A stretch of DNA of 64,000 nt. Origin: Macrosoma leucophasiata. Its lineage: Eukaryota; Arthropoda; Insecta; Lepidoptera; Hedylidae. The stretch is taken from the NCBI GenBank assembly GCA_036365455.1, contig JAWQUS010000030.1, positions 14,404,001 to 14,468,000 on the forward strand, written 5' to 3'. This document shows, piece after piece, positions 10,130-20,139 of the stretch (position 1 is its first letter; each line of letters begins with the position of its first letter). A model generated the notes under the pieces. It worked only from the letters and a program-made list of their open reading frames with translations. It was not told the DNA's origin and ran no database searches. A program made the position numbers and the translations under genes.

Positions 10130-10478
10130 AACGTCCCACTGCTGGGCACTGGGCACGAGTCTCTCCCCTTCTTGAGGGGAGGTCTGGAGCTTACTCCACC
10201 ACGCTGCTCCAATGCGGGTTGGTGGAGTTACTTGCAAGGGTTAGTGGCCAACCCGCTGTCGGATGTTTTCAAACCGCCCATAAAGCCTCCGACAAGGTTT
10301 AACAACTGCTATCTGTCGATAGCAACCGGGACCGTCGGCGTCCTGCTCTCCGAAGCACGAAAATGCGCATTTTAATTTGCCACTAGTGGTCACCCGTCAC
10401 ACACCCGACCGCACCCGTATCGCTTAATCGAGTAGATCGCTTGCATTCTACACCAGCCGGGAGGCCTTGCGCGCTACA
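10130..10478 (-). mobile_element. 5S-rRNA-headed SINE, copy 2
   Basis: Same order as copy 1: the LINE-like end block at 10132-10155, the body, then minus-strand box C-like (10390-10400) and box A-like (about 10415-10435) 5S blocks. It is nested in the hAT-like element 9982-11641. Confidence 0.75.
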
Positions 10479-10575
10479 GAAAGATGAGAAGAGGATGATA
10501 CGAAGATATAAATACTAGCGGACCCAACCTAAAATACGCTGTCCGCTGTGTGTGTAATATGCACACTACACTAGA

Positions 10576-10905
10576 CGTGCAAATGCCTCTCGGACACTTA
10601 TCGAGGAAAAAAGGACTAGACTTGTGTCTGAAATCGAGCACTCTCTGGAGCGGGTCTCGGATTGGGGTCGACTTAATTTAATGCAGTTCAACCCCTTGAG
10701 GACACAAGTCTGCGCGTTCACCGCTAAAAAAACGCCATGCATTGTAGCACCACAGTTCCAGGGCATTCCGATCGCCGTTGGTAAGAGTATCTGTATCCTG
10801 GGCGTTGACATATCGAACGAAGTGCAATTCGGGAGTCACATTGAGTGTAAGACCAAGTTGGCATCCAAAAAGCTCCCCAAAAACTCCCCTGGTGTTGCAA
10901 ATGTT
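10576..10905 (+). pseudogene. LINE reverse transcriptase, thumb fragment
   Basis: The frame from 10576 reads RANASRTLIEEKRTRL, then SDWGRLNLMQFNPLRTQVCA and ILGVDISNEVQFGSHIECK. This matches the region just C-terminal to the catalytic core of R1/Jockey/CR1-type LINE reverse transcriptases (W...N.L.FNP.KTQ....T). The YxDD core is absent and the fragment stops being colinear near 10885. A gtgaccactttccatcaagt block, a common lepidopteran LINE 3' UTR end, follows at 10918. The sequence is a dead fragment inside the hAT-like element. The true LINE clade is uncertain. Confidence 0.75.
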
Positions 10906-11989
10906 CATAGGCGACGGTGACCACTTTCCATCAAGTGGCCCGTCTGCTTGTCTGTCAACCTACAGACCTAAAAAAAACACACACACACCAAAAAAAAGAT
11001 GAGTGAATGACACAATTTCATTTAGGAATTGAAATGAAAATAAGAATGCAGTCTTTAGTTCTTTGTTAATTAGGTATTTAAGTCGAATATTATTAATCAA
11101 AATAAAAGAATTGAATACTATTAATCGAAATTTATTTTAAACAGGGAGGTTAATTTTTATAAAAAAATATTTGGACGCTGTTTCCCCAACAACCGGTTTT
11201 ATAGCTCATCATATACCAATACAGCATTGCTAAAAAGTCGTTTGCTGGTACATTTGATGGAAGAGAAGATAGGTATTGTAAAGATACAGTTCTGTAAAGC
11301 CCCGAATATTTAGATTTTTTAAGTTGAGTACGCGTATAAACGAAATAATGCATGTCAATAAAATTAAAACAAACAATCAAGGAACAGCGCCAGTGGAGGG
11401 TGGGAAGCTCTCGCTCGCCTGTTCGGCCTGGCACCGTGCTGCGGCGTGTGCGTTGCCATCGATACGCGACGCGCATGCGCAACAAAATTCCTCATAAATT
11501 CCTCTTAAATTTTGAGGAAGCGGTAGCGGAAGAGGAATTTTTTATTTTAATTTTTGAGGATGCGGAAACGGTTGAGGATCACAAAATATTGCGGAATTTC
11601 CTCATTATGAGGAAGAGGAAGAGGAATCCTCAGCAACCCTAGTGCAAACCTCAACGTGACTCTCGACTTTACGAAATTATGTTGAAGATCGGACGCTGGC
11701 ATTGATCGCTTTTCCCTAAAATGGAATATCAGATTCCGAAATAATGTAAACTGAATGAACAACCATTCACAACATGTCAGACCTGGTATTCCGTTTTTAA
11801 TCAATTACATTCTCGTGTACGTTCCAAACATTTTTCTAGGCAACTGGTAATTTTTTAGGTTTTGCATCTCAAAACGAAATAAAGAAACCATTATCAAATA
11901 TTAGGCGAATTGATTGTGACAGACGGACTGACAGACAATTGCACGTGTTTTTCCTTTATAGGTACGGAACTCTAAATCTGACAATAAAG

Positions 11990-12113
11990 CTGTAATTTGG
12001 TGGCTCGCGATCGATCTCGGCCGCGTATGAAAATGTATAGAACCGTTTCCGTGGCTCGCGACAGACGCGCGCGGCCAACAACTGTCGCGAGCCGTGCGCG
12101 GTCGTGTTACTCG
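11990..12113. other. CpG-rich repeat-like segment
   Basis: Contains ggctcgcgatcgatctcggc and a diverged direct copy, ggctcgcgacagacgcgcg, with a complementary stretch (gtcgcgagcc). Probably a small repeat. No gene. Confidence 0.4.
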
Positions 12114-12265
12114 TAGGTTAGGATCCCACTGCAGAATCATTTCGTTCATTCAGATATGCTGCAAACCTATTTTTACGCATATCTATAATTAATCTAGATA
12201 ATAACCTAGAGAATTTAAATCCACTAGGTTGCCTATAAAAAAATGGCCGCAAATATTTTTTACAT
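12114..12265 (+). repeat. Solo arm of the foldback element
   Basis: Matches the left ~150 bp of the element at 1259-2988 (taggttaggatcccactgca ... ccactaggttgcct). The rest is missing, and family D LINE sequence follows. Confidence 0.8.
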
Positions 12266-12289
12266 TTTTTTTTAGAGTTATTTGCCCTA

Positions 12290-12480
12290 ATCGTTACGCT
12301 TGACATGCGGATTGGCGATCGCAGAGATGGCAGTGTTAACGTGAAACGCAGCTGCCCATCCCGCATTTTATATTTTCTACAGTCTATTTGAATTTTTTGA
12401 CCGCCATTGTTCGGTTGACTAACAGCACTAGCGGAAGATTTCTCCTCCACTAGTGGGCGATGGGGTCGTCACGTCCCGAT
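12290..12480 (-). mobile_element. LINE 3' region (family D), truncated
   Basis: Shares catgcggattggcgatcg, gaccgccattgttcggttga and cactagtgggcga with the other D copies. It lacks the (GAT)n tail block. Confidence 0.6.
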
Positions 12481-12489
12481 GTTGTATTT

Positions 12490-12673
12490 TATGTAATGGA
12501 ACTTCCGTGAACTACATGCTTGTTTGTCACTTCCATTATGGAAGTGACAAACAAGCATGTAGTTCACTGACGCTGCAGTTATCACCTAACCCACACAAAG
12601 GCCAAGGTCAAAATACAGATGCGTTACCACTCCTGAGGCCTAAGGTGTTATGCCCCTGTGCCGGAAATTACAA
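12490..12673 (-). mobile_element. SINE family A with snap-back 3' end
   Basis: The minus-orientation body is 12568-12673 (gatgcgttaccactcctgag; ctgtgccggaaattaca). Its 3' part is duplicated in inverted form at 12507-12535. Confidence 0.8.
12507..12567. repeat. Perfect 29-bp inverted repeat, 3-nt loop
   Basis: Left arm 12507-12535 and right arm 12539-12567 are exact complements, separated by tta. Both are the 3' end of SINE A. Confidence 0.95.
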
Positions 12674-12675
12674 CT

Positions 12676-12770
12676 AGACTAGATTCCCAGTAGGCCGCGA
12701 GTTCGAGTCTCGCCTGAAGTCAATTTTTTCTTTCCAGTTTTCTTTAAAAATAAAAGAGTACCTTATTAAT
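12676..12770 (+). mobile_element. tRNA-Tyr-like retroposon fragment
   Basis: Holds the anticodon-arm-to-3'-end half of the tRNA-like unit (agattcccagtaggccgcga; gttcgagtctcgcctgaagt), followed by the family's T-rich flank tttctttccagttttcttta. The 5' half is missing. Confidence 0.8.
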
Positions 12771-13342
12771 TAAAAAAGGTATCTAAGCATTTCAACCATA
12801 CTTTTCATCTATGTACTTAAGATTCACAAGGTTGCAGAAAGGAATTTTAATTTACATTAGTTAACGAATCGCGGAATTAACTCTTGTCATACAACGCCTG
12901 AAAATTGTTCCAGAATGAACCAATTTGCCGAAATGCTATTTTGTAATTGCAGGCGTAACGTGAAATATTAATTTTGCTTCTGAAGCACAATGTTTTATTC
13001 GTTAATTAGAGAGTAAAAACTATTTTATTCACGAATAAATAATAGTTTCACAATATCTAACTATTGTATGTATTTTATAAAGTAAACATTTTATCAGTAA
13101 AGGAGTTTTAAAAAATAGAATAACCTACAATGACACTCATAGCCCCACACTAGGAAAAAACCTGTGTCGTGGGTGCCGTTATACACACACAACACATACA
13201 CAAACACCCAGACCCAAAATAAATATCTGTAGACTATACAAATATTTGTTATTTTTGTAATCAATGGAAGTTAATCTACATAGTTAGGTACATCAATAAC
13301 TTCAAAACTGTCAATATGAAAACTACAAAAGTAATTAATTAT
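12771..13342. other. No gene seen
   Basis: AT-rich. Holds a short (AC)n stretch near 13175-13200. Confidence 0.45.
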
Positions 13343-13421
13343 TATAGATACCAACGATCATCTTCTATGTATAATTTAAGTGACATGTTATATATTTCAA
13401 TAAATGATATTATTATTATTA
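13343..13421 (+). mobile_element. Retroelement 3' end with AATAAA and (ATT)n
   Basis: The block gataccaacgatcatcttct ... aatttaagtgacatgtt, then caataaatga and (ATT)n, is shared with 55444-55565. This is the form of a LINE/SINE 3' end. Confidence 0.6.
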
Positions 13422-14152
13422 TGTCTCTCGTCAGCACGGCGTCCAATTTGAACCCCGGACCTTTGTCAGGCTTGCGCGGGGACATGGGGGGTCCAACACG
13501 TAGAGACCCTTTCGAGAATTTTGATCTACTTTGTAATGGGTTATATTCGGCGGGACCTCTCTCTGACTGCATCAATAGTCAATACAGACACAGACAGACC
13601 CCGGAGAATATATGGGATTATTGTAAATGTAACTTTGGGCTCTGTCGGTGAACTGGAGGGACTGCCTATATTCAACATCTCACATTATCGAATCCTACTT
13701 TAGGCAGGTGGTGACTCGCCTCTCCTTGGTGGGCCCCCAAACAGCCAACCCGATGGTCTACGGGGGACAACACTGTTGAGAGAGGCTGGGGGTGTCGAGA
13801 GGTGTGGCCCCGGTTTCACCATCACGAGCGAGTAATCTCAAGCTCTGAGCGGGCTTCCCCGCTATTATGCCTTTAGACACTTCCACCCCCGAGTGTATGC
13901 CTCTTGCAGAAATTTAGACAACAGCCTATTAACTAAATTTCTGCAAATGCCATACCTCTAGCGCCCACTCTGACCGGCCAATGGAGGCAAGCCAGAGGTG
14001 AGAGACCTGATGCTCTGTCCGGCCGTACCTCTGTGTGGCGAACGAGGCGGCACCCAGTTCTCTCGGAGGAACTAGAGATGATGGTAGGGGGTGGTGTCGC
14101 TACTCACCAACAGCTCGCCATAAGCTGCTCTGCCCTCATTATTTATTATTAT
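13422..14152 (+). repeat. 730-bp interspersed repeat G, copy 1
   Basis: A near-complete inverted copy lies at 48390-49168. Both have (ATT)n at each edge. Shared blocks include tgaaccccggacctttgtca, gtgactcgcctctccttggt and aatttctgcaaatgccatac. Open frames are not conserved between the copies. A LINE 3' UTR or SINE-like origin is possible; I do not recognise the family. Confidence 0.75.
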
Positions 14153-14159
14153 TATAACT

Positions 14160-15225
14160 GACATCCTAAAATGAGGCCTTTTATTTAATGTATCACAAAA
14201 TATAATACGTTGCTGATTATTTTCTTTTCTTATTACTCCCCATATTTGAAAATAATCCCATCGCAGCTCTTTATTTGGGTCACTGATTTACTTACAGTAT
14301 ATGAAGCAAACTGACCATGACAGACCGACAGATGGAAACTTCAGTGATCCTTTAATGCTTTATTTATTTTGTTTTGAGATGTGAAATCTTAAAAATACCT
14401 AGTTGCCCATAAAAACGTTTTGGAACGTCCAGGCAACCTGGTGTTCGTGTTGTTACAAGTACGGAAAAAAATAAACATTAATTCATTGATTTGTACAGAA
14501 AAAAGAAAAACATACAAGTTCAAACAGCCTTGTAATATTATTTCGAGAACCGAAAGAATTTTTAGGATTTTACAGTTTCTGGTACTTAAAATGTTTTACC
14601 TCACCGGAATAAAAATGTTATTTCCTACCAAACAAAGGAGCTCTCCATACTAAACTTTAATTTAAACTTTTAGGGATACCTTCTTTCATTTCTCAAATAG
14701 GTACAACATTTTGCAATTAAAACGAACACAAATACATTTCACATTTATTCACAAAAAAAAAACAAAATCAGTATCATGTAGATACTTTTAATATTTTGTT
14801 GTTATATTATGCTCATTTAGCTTAACTATAGTATAAGTACCTAATACTTAATTGAAAACTATCATTATTGTTGTCGAAATTTTTTTCCTTCATCCTCTGC
14901 CTACGATATTTTAGCATTTCCAACGTTTTAAATATTCTTAAATATCTCTCTGCATCTACTTTATTTACTAGAGTAAAGAGTCTAAGGAGGTTTTCAAAAA
15001 TGCTAGAATGATATTGCCATGTCGGGGTAGCAGCACCTTGTAGCTACTATTTGTACGATATCAACAGAAGTTCTTGTTAACGACAAATGAAATGAATAAA
15101 ATGGATGGACGTAGTAATCATTATCAGACTAGTTGTCTTTGAAAATGATTACACCCATCCATAATTTCATTCTGTGGTGTCTTTGAAAAATGGTCATTGT
15201 AAAATGACTGGTGGTATAGTGTAGA
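14160..15225. other. No gene; one weak repeat fragment
   Basis: 14270-14440 shares gacagaccgacagatg, gttttgagatgtgaa and acctagttgcccataaaa-like blocks, in reverse, with the tandem units at 9507-11981. The rest is AT-rich and featureless. Confidence 0.45.
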
Positions 15226-15227
15226 AG

Positions 15228-15400
15228 CTCGAGGGCGTAGGCACCACCGCATAACCTAATCTATCTTCCACCAAATGGTAGTGGTTAGCACTGTCGTGTT
15301 CCGGTTAGATGGTAATGTATGGCTTCGTAATAACTCTTTCAAAGACATAAAAACTAAGGGCTCAGGGGTGGTAACGCATATCCACCATCCACTCCTATAT
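15228..15400 (+). repeat. SINE family A, older subfamily fragment
   Basis: Contains gggcgtaggcaccaccgca, gcactgtcgtgttccggtt and gatggtaatgtatggcttc in A order. The 3' half is lost. Confidence 0.75.
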
Positions 15401-15529
15401 GTGTTTAAGAGTATGTGCAGATTAACTTGCTTGGCTAGGCGATCAGTGAACGTACGAAACGTACGGTAGAGCAGGTAGCAAAAGGTTGACCAAAAGTAAC
15501 TTAATTTTGTAAAATTCGAAGCACTGATT

Positions 15530-15785
15530 TCTATATCATCATATAATTTCAGCCAAAAGACGTCCACTGCTGAACAAAGGTCTCTCCCAAAGATTGCCAC
15601 AACGAACGATCCTGGGCCGCCCTAGTCCAGCGATTGCCCGCGACCTACACCAGGTCCTCGGTCCATCTTGTGGCCTGTCTACGCTTCGTTTTCCGGTACG
15701 CGGTCGCCAAACTGAACTGAAGGGGTCAAGAACTGCTCTGCCCCAACGACCGTCAGTTCGAGCTATGTGCCCTGTCCACTGCAAC
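15530..15785 (-). pseudogene. RTE-type LINE C-terminus and 3' tail
   Basis: The minus strand reads QWTGHIARTDGRWGRAVL, then WRPRTGKRSVDRP. This is the C-terminal basic region of RTE-like LINE proteins (W.GH.AR..D.RW; WRPR.GKR..GRP), and the frame shifts after it. The end block ttcagcagtggacgtctttt and a (GAT)n-like tail lie at 15530-15570. No catalytic domain remains. Confidence 0.75.
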
Positions 15786-15805
15786 TTGAGATTTTTATAT
15801 AATAA

Positions 15806-16124
15806 CTAGCTGTGCCCGCGACTTCGCCCGCGTGAGAATAAATGATCGTTCAGTATCTACCCGGACGAAGTCGTGGGCGCAGCTAATATAAAAGTGCCTC
15901 AGTTACTCCTTATTACATCAGCTATCTGCCAGTGAAAGTCCCGTCAAAATCGGTCCAGCCGTTCCCAATATTAGCCCCGCCAAACAGACAGACAAAAATT
16001 GTAAAATATGTTGTTATGGTATACTCGTATGTACCGTGTATACATACATATGCATTTAGTATAAGACGGTTATTTTTATATTACAAACAGACACTCCAAT
16101 TTTATTTATTTGTATAGATATAGA
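15806..16124 (-). mobile_element. Helitron-like element (type 1)
   Basis: Minus-strand start TCTATATCTATAC and end CTAG (15809-15806), flanked by A and T. It matches 944-1220 across most of its length, including the GC-rich terminal hairpin. About 319 bp against 277 for the first copy; it has an extra ~45 bp near agtgcctcagttactcctta. Confidence 0.7.
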
Positions 16125-16563
16125 TATGTCACACAGAATGTTATAAAAAACACAATTTAAATGTGGGAAAATGTTATCATCGCAGTTAATCGGCGAAAAG
16201 CAGAAATAGAATGTACGCATCATGGGTATTGATATTGAGCCACAAGGGAGGAAAATTTCGTGTATTTTGTCACGTGGGCCGAAAACGGGTAACAAACACG
16301 TGGGCAGTGATGTAGTCATTTCTACCCGTGTTTAACAACGTTCTGTAGGTTGGATCGGAAAGAAAGAAAATTAGGAAATATTCAAGGGGCAAGCTGTGGT
16401 GTCTACTTATGCTAGTTATGCTAAATAAAACATATAATTACGAATTTAAATGTAGGTTTTTGTGTAAATGATAAAGATTGAGGAGACATTTGTCTTCACA
16501 GTCTTTATTTACATTTAGGGGTAATTTAAAACGTAGGTAAGTGTGAGGTATTTACGTAATCCC

Positions 16564-16650
16564 GGATCGAAATTCCGAAACGCAGTTCAGCAATCCGCCC
16601 TAAGGGTTCCGTTTCTTTCCTTTTGAAGTACGGAACCCTAAAAATAGACT
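16564..16650. repeat. Short repeat fragment (ggttccgt...ggaaccct)
   Basis: Contains cgaaattccgaaac and gtacggaaccctaaa, blocks also seen at about 4885-4960 and, in part, at 28005-28040. A fragment of a common lepidopteran repeat. Confidence 0.4.
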
Positions 16651-16729
16651 GACTACCGATGTTCTAGTCTAACCTATAAACACGTCCGCGCTATTGTAGT
16701 TTTTTTTTCCACCTTATACAAGAGTTGTT

Positions 16730-16794
16730 ATGGATGACTTGACAGAAGTCCTCACTACGGTTACGGGCGACTTATTTCAATATCAAGATGAAAA
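16730..16794 (+). CDS. Speculative 5' coding exon (22 codons then GT donor)
   Basis: An ATG in a fair context (ttATGG) opens 21 codons reading MDDLTEVLTTVTGDLFQYQD..., followed by a consensus donor GTGAGT at 16795. Without splicing the frame stops at once (TGA). The exon would end in phase 2. That does not fit the 5'-nucleotidase exon at 60012, since joining creates an early stop, so it would belong to another gene or to nothing. I do not recognise the peptide. Repeat sequence begins within ~70 bp downstream. Low confidence. Confidence 0.15.
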
Positions 16795-16859
16795 GTGAGT
16801 ATAGAGTGAATTGGGCATCGACGACACACCGGCCCAGCCGTTTTCGACTTCAGTGACTC

Positions 16860-17300
16860 GGGGGAAAGGTATGTCTTGTAAAACGTAACGTTGCAACTAT
16901 GCGTAACACTGGCAGGAGCGGGGGTTCAAAAATGTGTTACGTAACATTGTGTTTTTTGACGTGACAACGTCTTTAGTCTTCAATTAGGTTGCGGCTCGGA
17001 GTCACTCGTGAAAAAGTGTAACGCCCGGTAACGTAACGATGAGTCACCGAACGAGAGAGAGGCCTGCCGGACCGGCGAATGCCTTTCTACCGAGAAAAAG
17101 ACGTTGTCACGTAAAATCTTCGCCCGTAAAACCGACTTTACAGGCAACCAGTTTTTTTTTATTAAAATAAAAAATTGGGGAATTTAAAACTTTTATACTT
17201 AAAAATGGTCATTTGGGTGTTACATAACGTTTTGAGAGGGGGAGGAGGGGTAGGTACATAACAACGTTACGGTACGTTACGTAATGTATACTTGAATGCT
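16860..17300. repeat. GTAACGT-rich repeat region
   Basis: Contains many copies of gtaacgt/acgttac (e.g. gtgttacgtaaca, ggtaacgtaacgatgagtca) and the block gacgtgacaacgtc. Resembles a diverged MITE. The ends are not defined. Confidence 0.45.
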
Positions 17301-17334
17301 CCCTAATGTAACAAACAACAATCTAAGCATCAGT

Positions 17335-17395
17335 AACTACCTCAGTAGGCTAGTGGTAGCAGGCCATCACTATTACGCTTGGCCATTACTGTGTG
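17335..17395 (+). repeat. tRNA-headed SINE (family E), head only
   Basis: ctcagtaggctagtggtagc aggcc is the A-box region of the tRNA-derived SINE best seen at 32232-32546. The rest is absent. Confidence 0.6.
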
Positions 17396-17400
17396 TATCT

Positions 17401-17625
17401 TCACGCCAGGTCCCTAACGGGGTAGGCAGAGAGTGTAGAGCGCCAGATATCCCGGTTCTGACAAACCTCTCGTGCCTCGTCTACCTTCATCATTCTCTTC
17501 ATACATGCACGCCGATTCCTAAGACTTTTGACCCCACCATCAGACAGAACTAGACCTATTTGGTCATGGTAGGTCAGTCTTGGTCTTCCTGGGCCTCTGC
17601 AACCATCCACATTCGCCATTACTAT
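17401..17625 (-). pseudogene. LINE C-terminus (family H)
   Basis: The minus frame 17401-17619 reads GRGPGRPRLTYHDQIG ... KSLRNRRACMKRMM ... DIWRSTLSAYPVRDLA then stop. The pattern GR.RR.Y.DQI ... R..R..CMK ... WR....AYP is the C-terminal end of a lepidopteran LINE ORF2. Remnants of the same end are at 24560-24775 and 55594-55790. No reverse transcriptase core is present. Confidence 0.65.
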
Positions 17626-17631
17626 TATTTT

Positions 17632-17730
17632 TATTTATTTATTTAATCTTTTATGCAGAAAAATTATACTTAAGGCGGACTTAACGCCAATAGGCATTTT
17701 CTACCAGTCAACCTTTGGGTAGTAAGATAA
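17632..17730 (-). mobile_element. LINE 3' end (family K)
   Basis: (TTTA)n at 17630-17650 followed by ggcggacttaacgccaatag and accagtcaacctttgggta. This is the complement of the family seen at 26236-26340. Confidence 0.7.
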
Positions 17731-17847
17731 CAACGAAAGTAGGTGCAGCATTAGTACTAGGTAATATTTGAAAATAGGAAAAGAAAACAAATAGGTACAT
17801 TCTTAAAAACAAAATAACGAATGTACATAAACATAATATAACATTTT

Positions 17848-18150
17848 TTACTGGTGGTAGAGCTTCAGTGACGGAGCTCGCGGGCGTAGGCACCACCGCA
17901 TTACCTAATATACTTGCCGCTAAATGGTAGTGTTCAGCACTATCGTGTTCCGGTCAGGTGGTAATGTACGGCCCTGTAATTTCCGGCACAGAAGCATAAC
18001 ACCTTAGGCCTCAGGAGTGGTAACGCATCTGCATTTTGACATTGGTCTTCATGTGGGTGTCTATAGGCTGCAGTCATCACTTAACATCAATGTGAACTGC
18101 ATGCTTGTTTGCCAAGCCCATTACATAAAAAAAATAATAATAATAATAAC
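17848..18150 (+). mobile_element. SINE family A, full-length copy
   Basis: Starts actggtggtagagcttcagt and ends attacataaaaaaa followed by (TAA)n. About 285 bp of family sequence. Confidence 0.85.
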
Positions 18151-18349
18151 AAATATAGGTATACGTAAACACCTACATATGAAACATATATAACTAAATA
18201 TTAAAGATATATAAACATATGGCTAAATATATGATAAATATATAAAATTATATTAAGAATAACTCAATAATGTCAGACTTGCAAAGATTCTAATTTAACA
18301 AATAAAAAAAATGTTCCCGTGTTTTCCGCTTAAATGAGTAGGTACTTAC

Positions 18350-18662
18350 AGGTTACTGTTATCCTGCGTTCAATTTCCGGGTCCGTTCCTTTCGGGGGCT
18401 GTCAGAGATAATGGTGTAAAATCCTTTATCTCTGGTTCTGTTAGGTTTTTTTCATTTTATTGAGGTTTACCAGTACCTCGAAGTCTGTTAATGTACCCAG
18501 ATTTGTCAACCGGCTCGCCGCCTGTTACATGGGCTAAAACGTAACCGGCGAATCGTGGATGTTTACATGTATGCTCGAATGCGTGCACTTACCTTTGCGT
18601 CCCATGCCTACCCGTTTGGGAATTACAGGATTACAGGCGTAAAGTTACGTACGTAAAACTAG
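18350..18662 (+). mobile_element. tRNA-headed SINE (family E), 5'-incomplete
   Basis: Body blocks ctgtcagagataatggtgta, cgcctgttacatgggctaaa and ttacaggcgtaaagttacgt. The head is diverged (gcgttcaatttccgggtc as a weak B box). Confidence 0.75.
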
Positions 18663-18876
18663 AAACTGAAACATCGAAAATCCTACTGATCCAAGAAACG
18701 CGTTGTCATATTTTTGCTATGTGACCGATCGTTCACCCGGCAGGTCTGAAGATTGACGTGCCAAAAATAGAAAACCTAGCCGTAAATATACTGACGATTG
18801 AATGTGTCGGACGATGACACAATAAGACAATTGTATGAGTTTTCCTTTGACGATGTTGCCTAATAATTTTAACCCT

Positions 18877-18982
18877 TATTTTAAAGGAAAATGGAAAGAA
18901 AAATTTGACTTCAGGCGAGACTCGAACTCGAAAATAAAATATATTTCACAAGCATGTGTTAATGCGGAATAATATAAAAACA
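18877..18982 (+). mobile_element. tRNA-Tyr-like retroposon, internally deleted copy
   Basis: Contains the family's 5' flank (ggaaaatggaaagaaaaatt), 23 bp of the antisense tRNA-like unit up to cgaactcg, then jumps directly to the family's 3' end (ttcacaagcatgtgttaatg). It is flanked by aattttaaccct (18865-18876) and aatttttaccct (18983-18994), a 12-bp direct repeat with one mismatch. Confidence 0.8.
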
Positions 18983-19476
18983 AATTTTTACCCTATTCTT
19001 GGCGCAGTGTATGCATTGTTTAGACTTTCAGTAACCCCAAAGGGGTTAATCGTGAGGTAGATAAAAAAAATATTTGGGCCAAATGTTGTTAAAAAGTGTT
19101 TCGAATTGGCACCAATTATTCGTATTCCGAAAAGATATTTTTTGCATCAGAATGGATAACAAACACATAGTTAATGTTGATTTATTCGAGTGTTTAGGTA
19201 TATGTTTTGTATTACACAAAAGTTTCACGCCTCTTTTTAAAACAAGGTAAATTACTGATTGAGTAAAATATGCAGCTAAGGCCACGTCAGTCCTTCCTAC
19301 TTTGGATTATGACTGACGTCTTAATTATAACTTATTTTCTGGTCTTACGATTAGATATGTCAATTATGCATATGTGTTTTATATACCCTTAAGTTTTTTG
19401 CATAATTTTTTTATACATTACCATCTAACCGGAAAACGATGGTGCTGAACACTGGTTTACTCATGTTTTGGCAAAG

Positions 19477-19522
19477 AGCAACGCGGACCACCGGTCGCGC
19501 CGGACCGGTGGCCCGCGTTGCT
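19477..19522. repeat. GC-rich hairpin, 20-bp arms
   Basis: Arms 19477-19496 and 19503-19522 are complementary with one mismatch (caccggtc core) around a 6-nt loop. Flanking caaag/ctttg extends the pairing. Confidence 0.85.
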
Positions 19523-19529
19523 TTGTGTT

Positions 19530-20135
19530 TTGGCGAAAATTATTTGCAACATTTCATTTCCCAAACGTTGAGTCCCATATTTTTATCAGGGTGAATTTTT
19601 ATTTCCCAACTCAACGTTTCGCACTGATCTCATTTGCCATAAAATTTTTGCGTAGAACAAAAATAGGAAAAATTGCAAATTTTTTTTTTCTTCTTCGTAG
19701 TTTCGGGGGTGTCATTCTTTCCTAGGTACCTATACCTATTTAAGAAAATTTTCTTAAAAAACTTCAAAACTGTTTATTTTAAAATTATTAAATAAAAAAT
19801 CAAATAAGATTCTTGTTTTACGATATAGGTAACACAATATCGTTGGAAAAACTCTTCTTTTATATTCCTCTAGTTTATCTCCCAAATGTAGTCCCTGTGT
19901 TTATAGGTTATTCACTTTTTTTACTGCACACTCATGTTTGAGTCACTAATTTACGTGTGCATCTTTCAATCAATCGATCAAGTAGTTACCTACGCTACGT
20001 ACCAAAGAACAGATTATTTACTTGACATTATAATTCAGTTTAAATAGGTAGGTACCTACCTGCTACTAGGTACCTACTTAAGAATATCGGTTGTTGAAGA
20101 GCATTCAGAACATTCATCTGTCTTTAAACAGTAGA
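19530..20135. other. No gene seen
   Basis: AT-rich sequence upstream of the putative promoter. Repeated gtaggtacctac-type short palindromes near 20048-20080. Confidence 0.45.
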
Positions 20136-20139
20136 CTTA

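Larger units (their letters stand above)
9982..11641. mobile_element. hAT-like non-autonomous element with 8-bp target duplication
   Basis: The ends are TAGGGTTGTCGAGGA on the left and the complement of TAGGGTTGCTGAGGA on the right. The flanking 8-mer gtgcaaac is perfect on both sides (9974-9981 and 11642-11649), as expected for hAT insertion. The sub-terminal regions are rich in GAGGAAGAGGA. The interior carries a 5S SINE (10130-10478) and a LINE reverse-transcriptase fragment (10576-10905). No hAT transposase is recognisable. Confidence 0.8.
9930..11981. repeat. Tandem duplication, unit 2, split by hAT-like element
   Basis: 9930-9981 matches the start of unit 1 and 11650-11981 matches the rest. 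The interruption is exactly the 9982-11641 element plus its duplicated target (gtgcaaac). The duplication therefore came first. Confidence 0.85.

Noticed and set aside
13316..13651. 111-codon frame in repeat G (shadow at 49004-49195)
   Set aside because: Starts in another element's tail and is not preserved between the two copies of the repeat.
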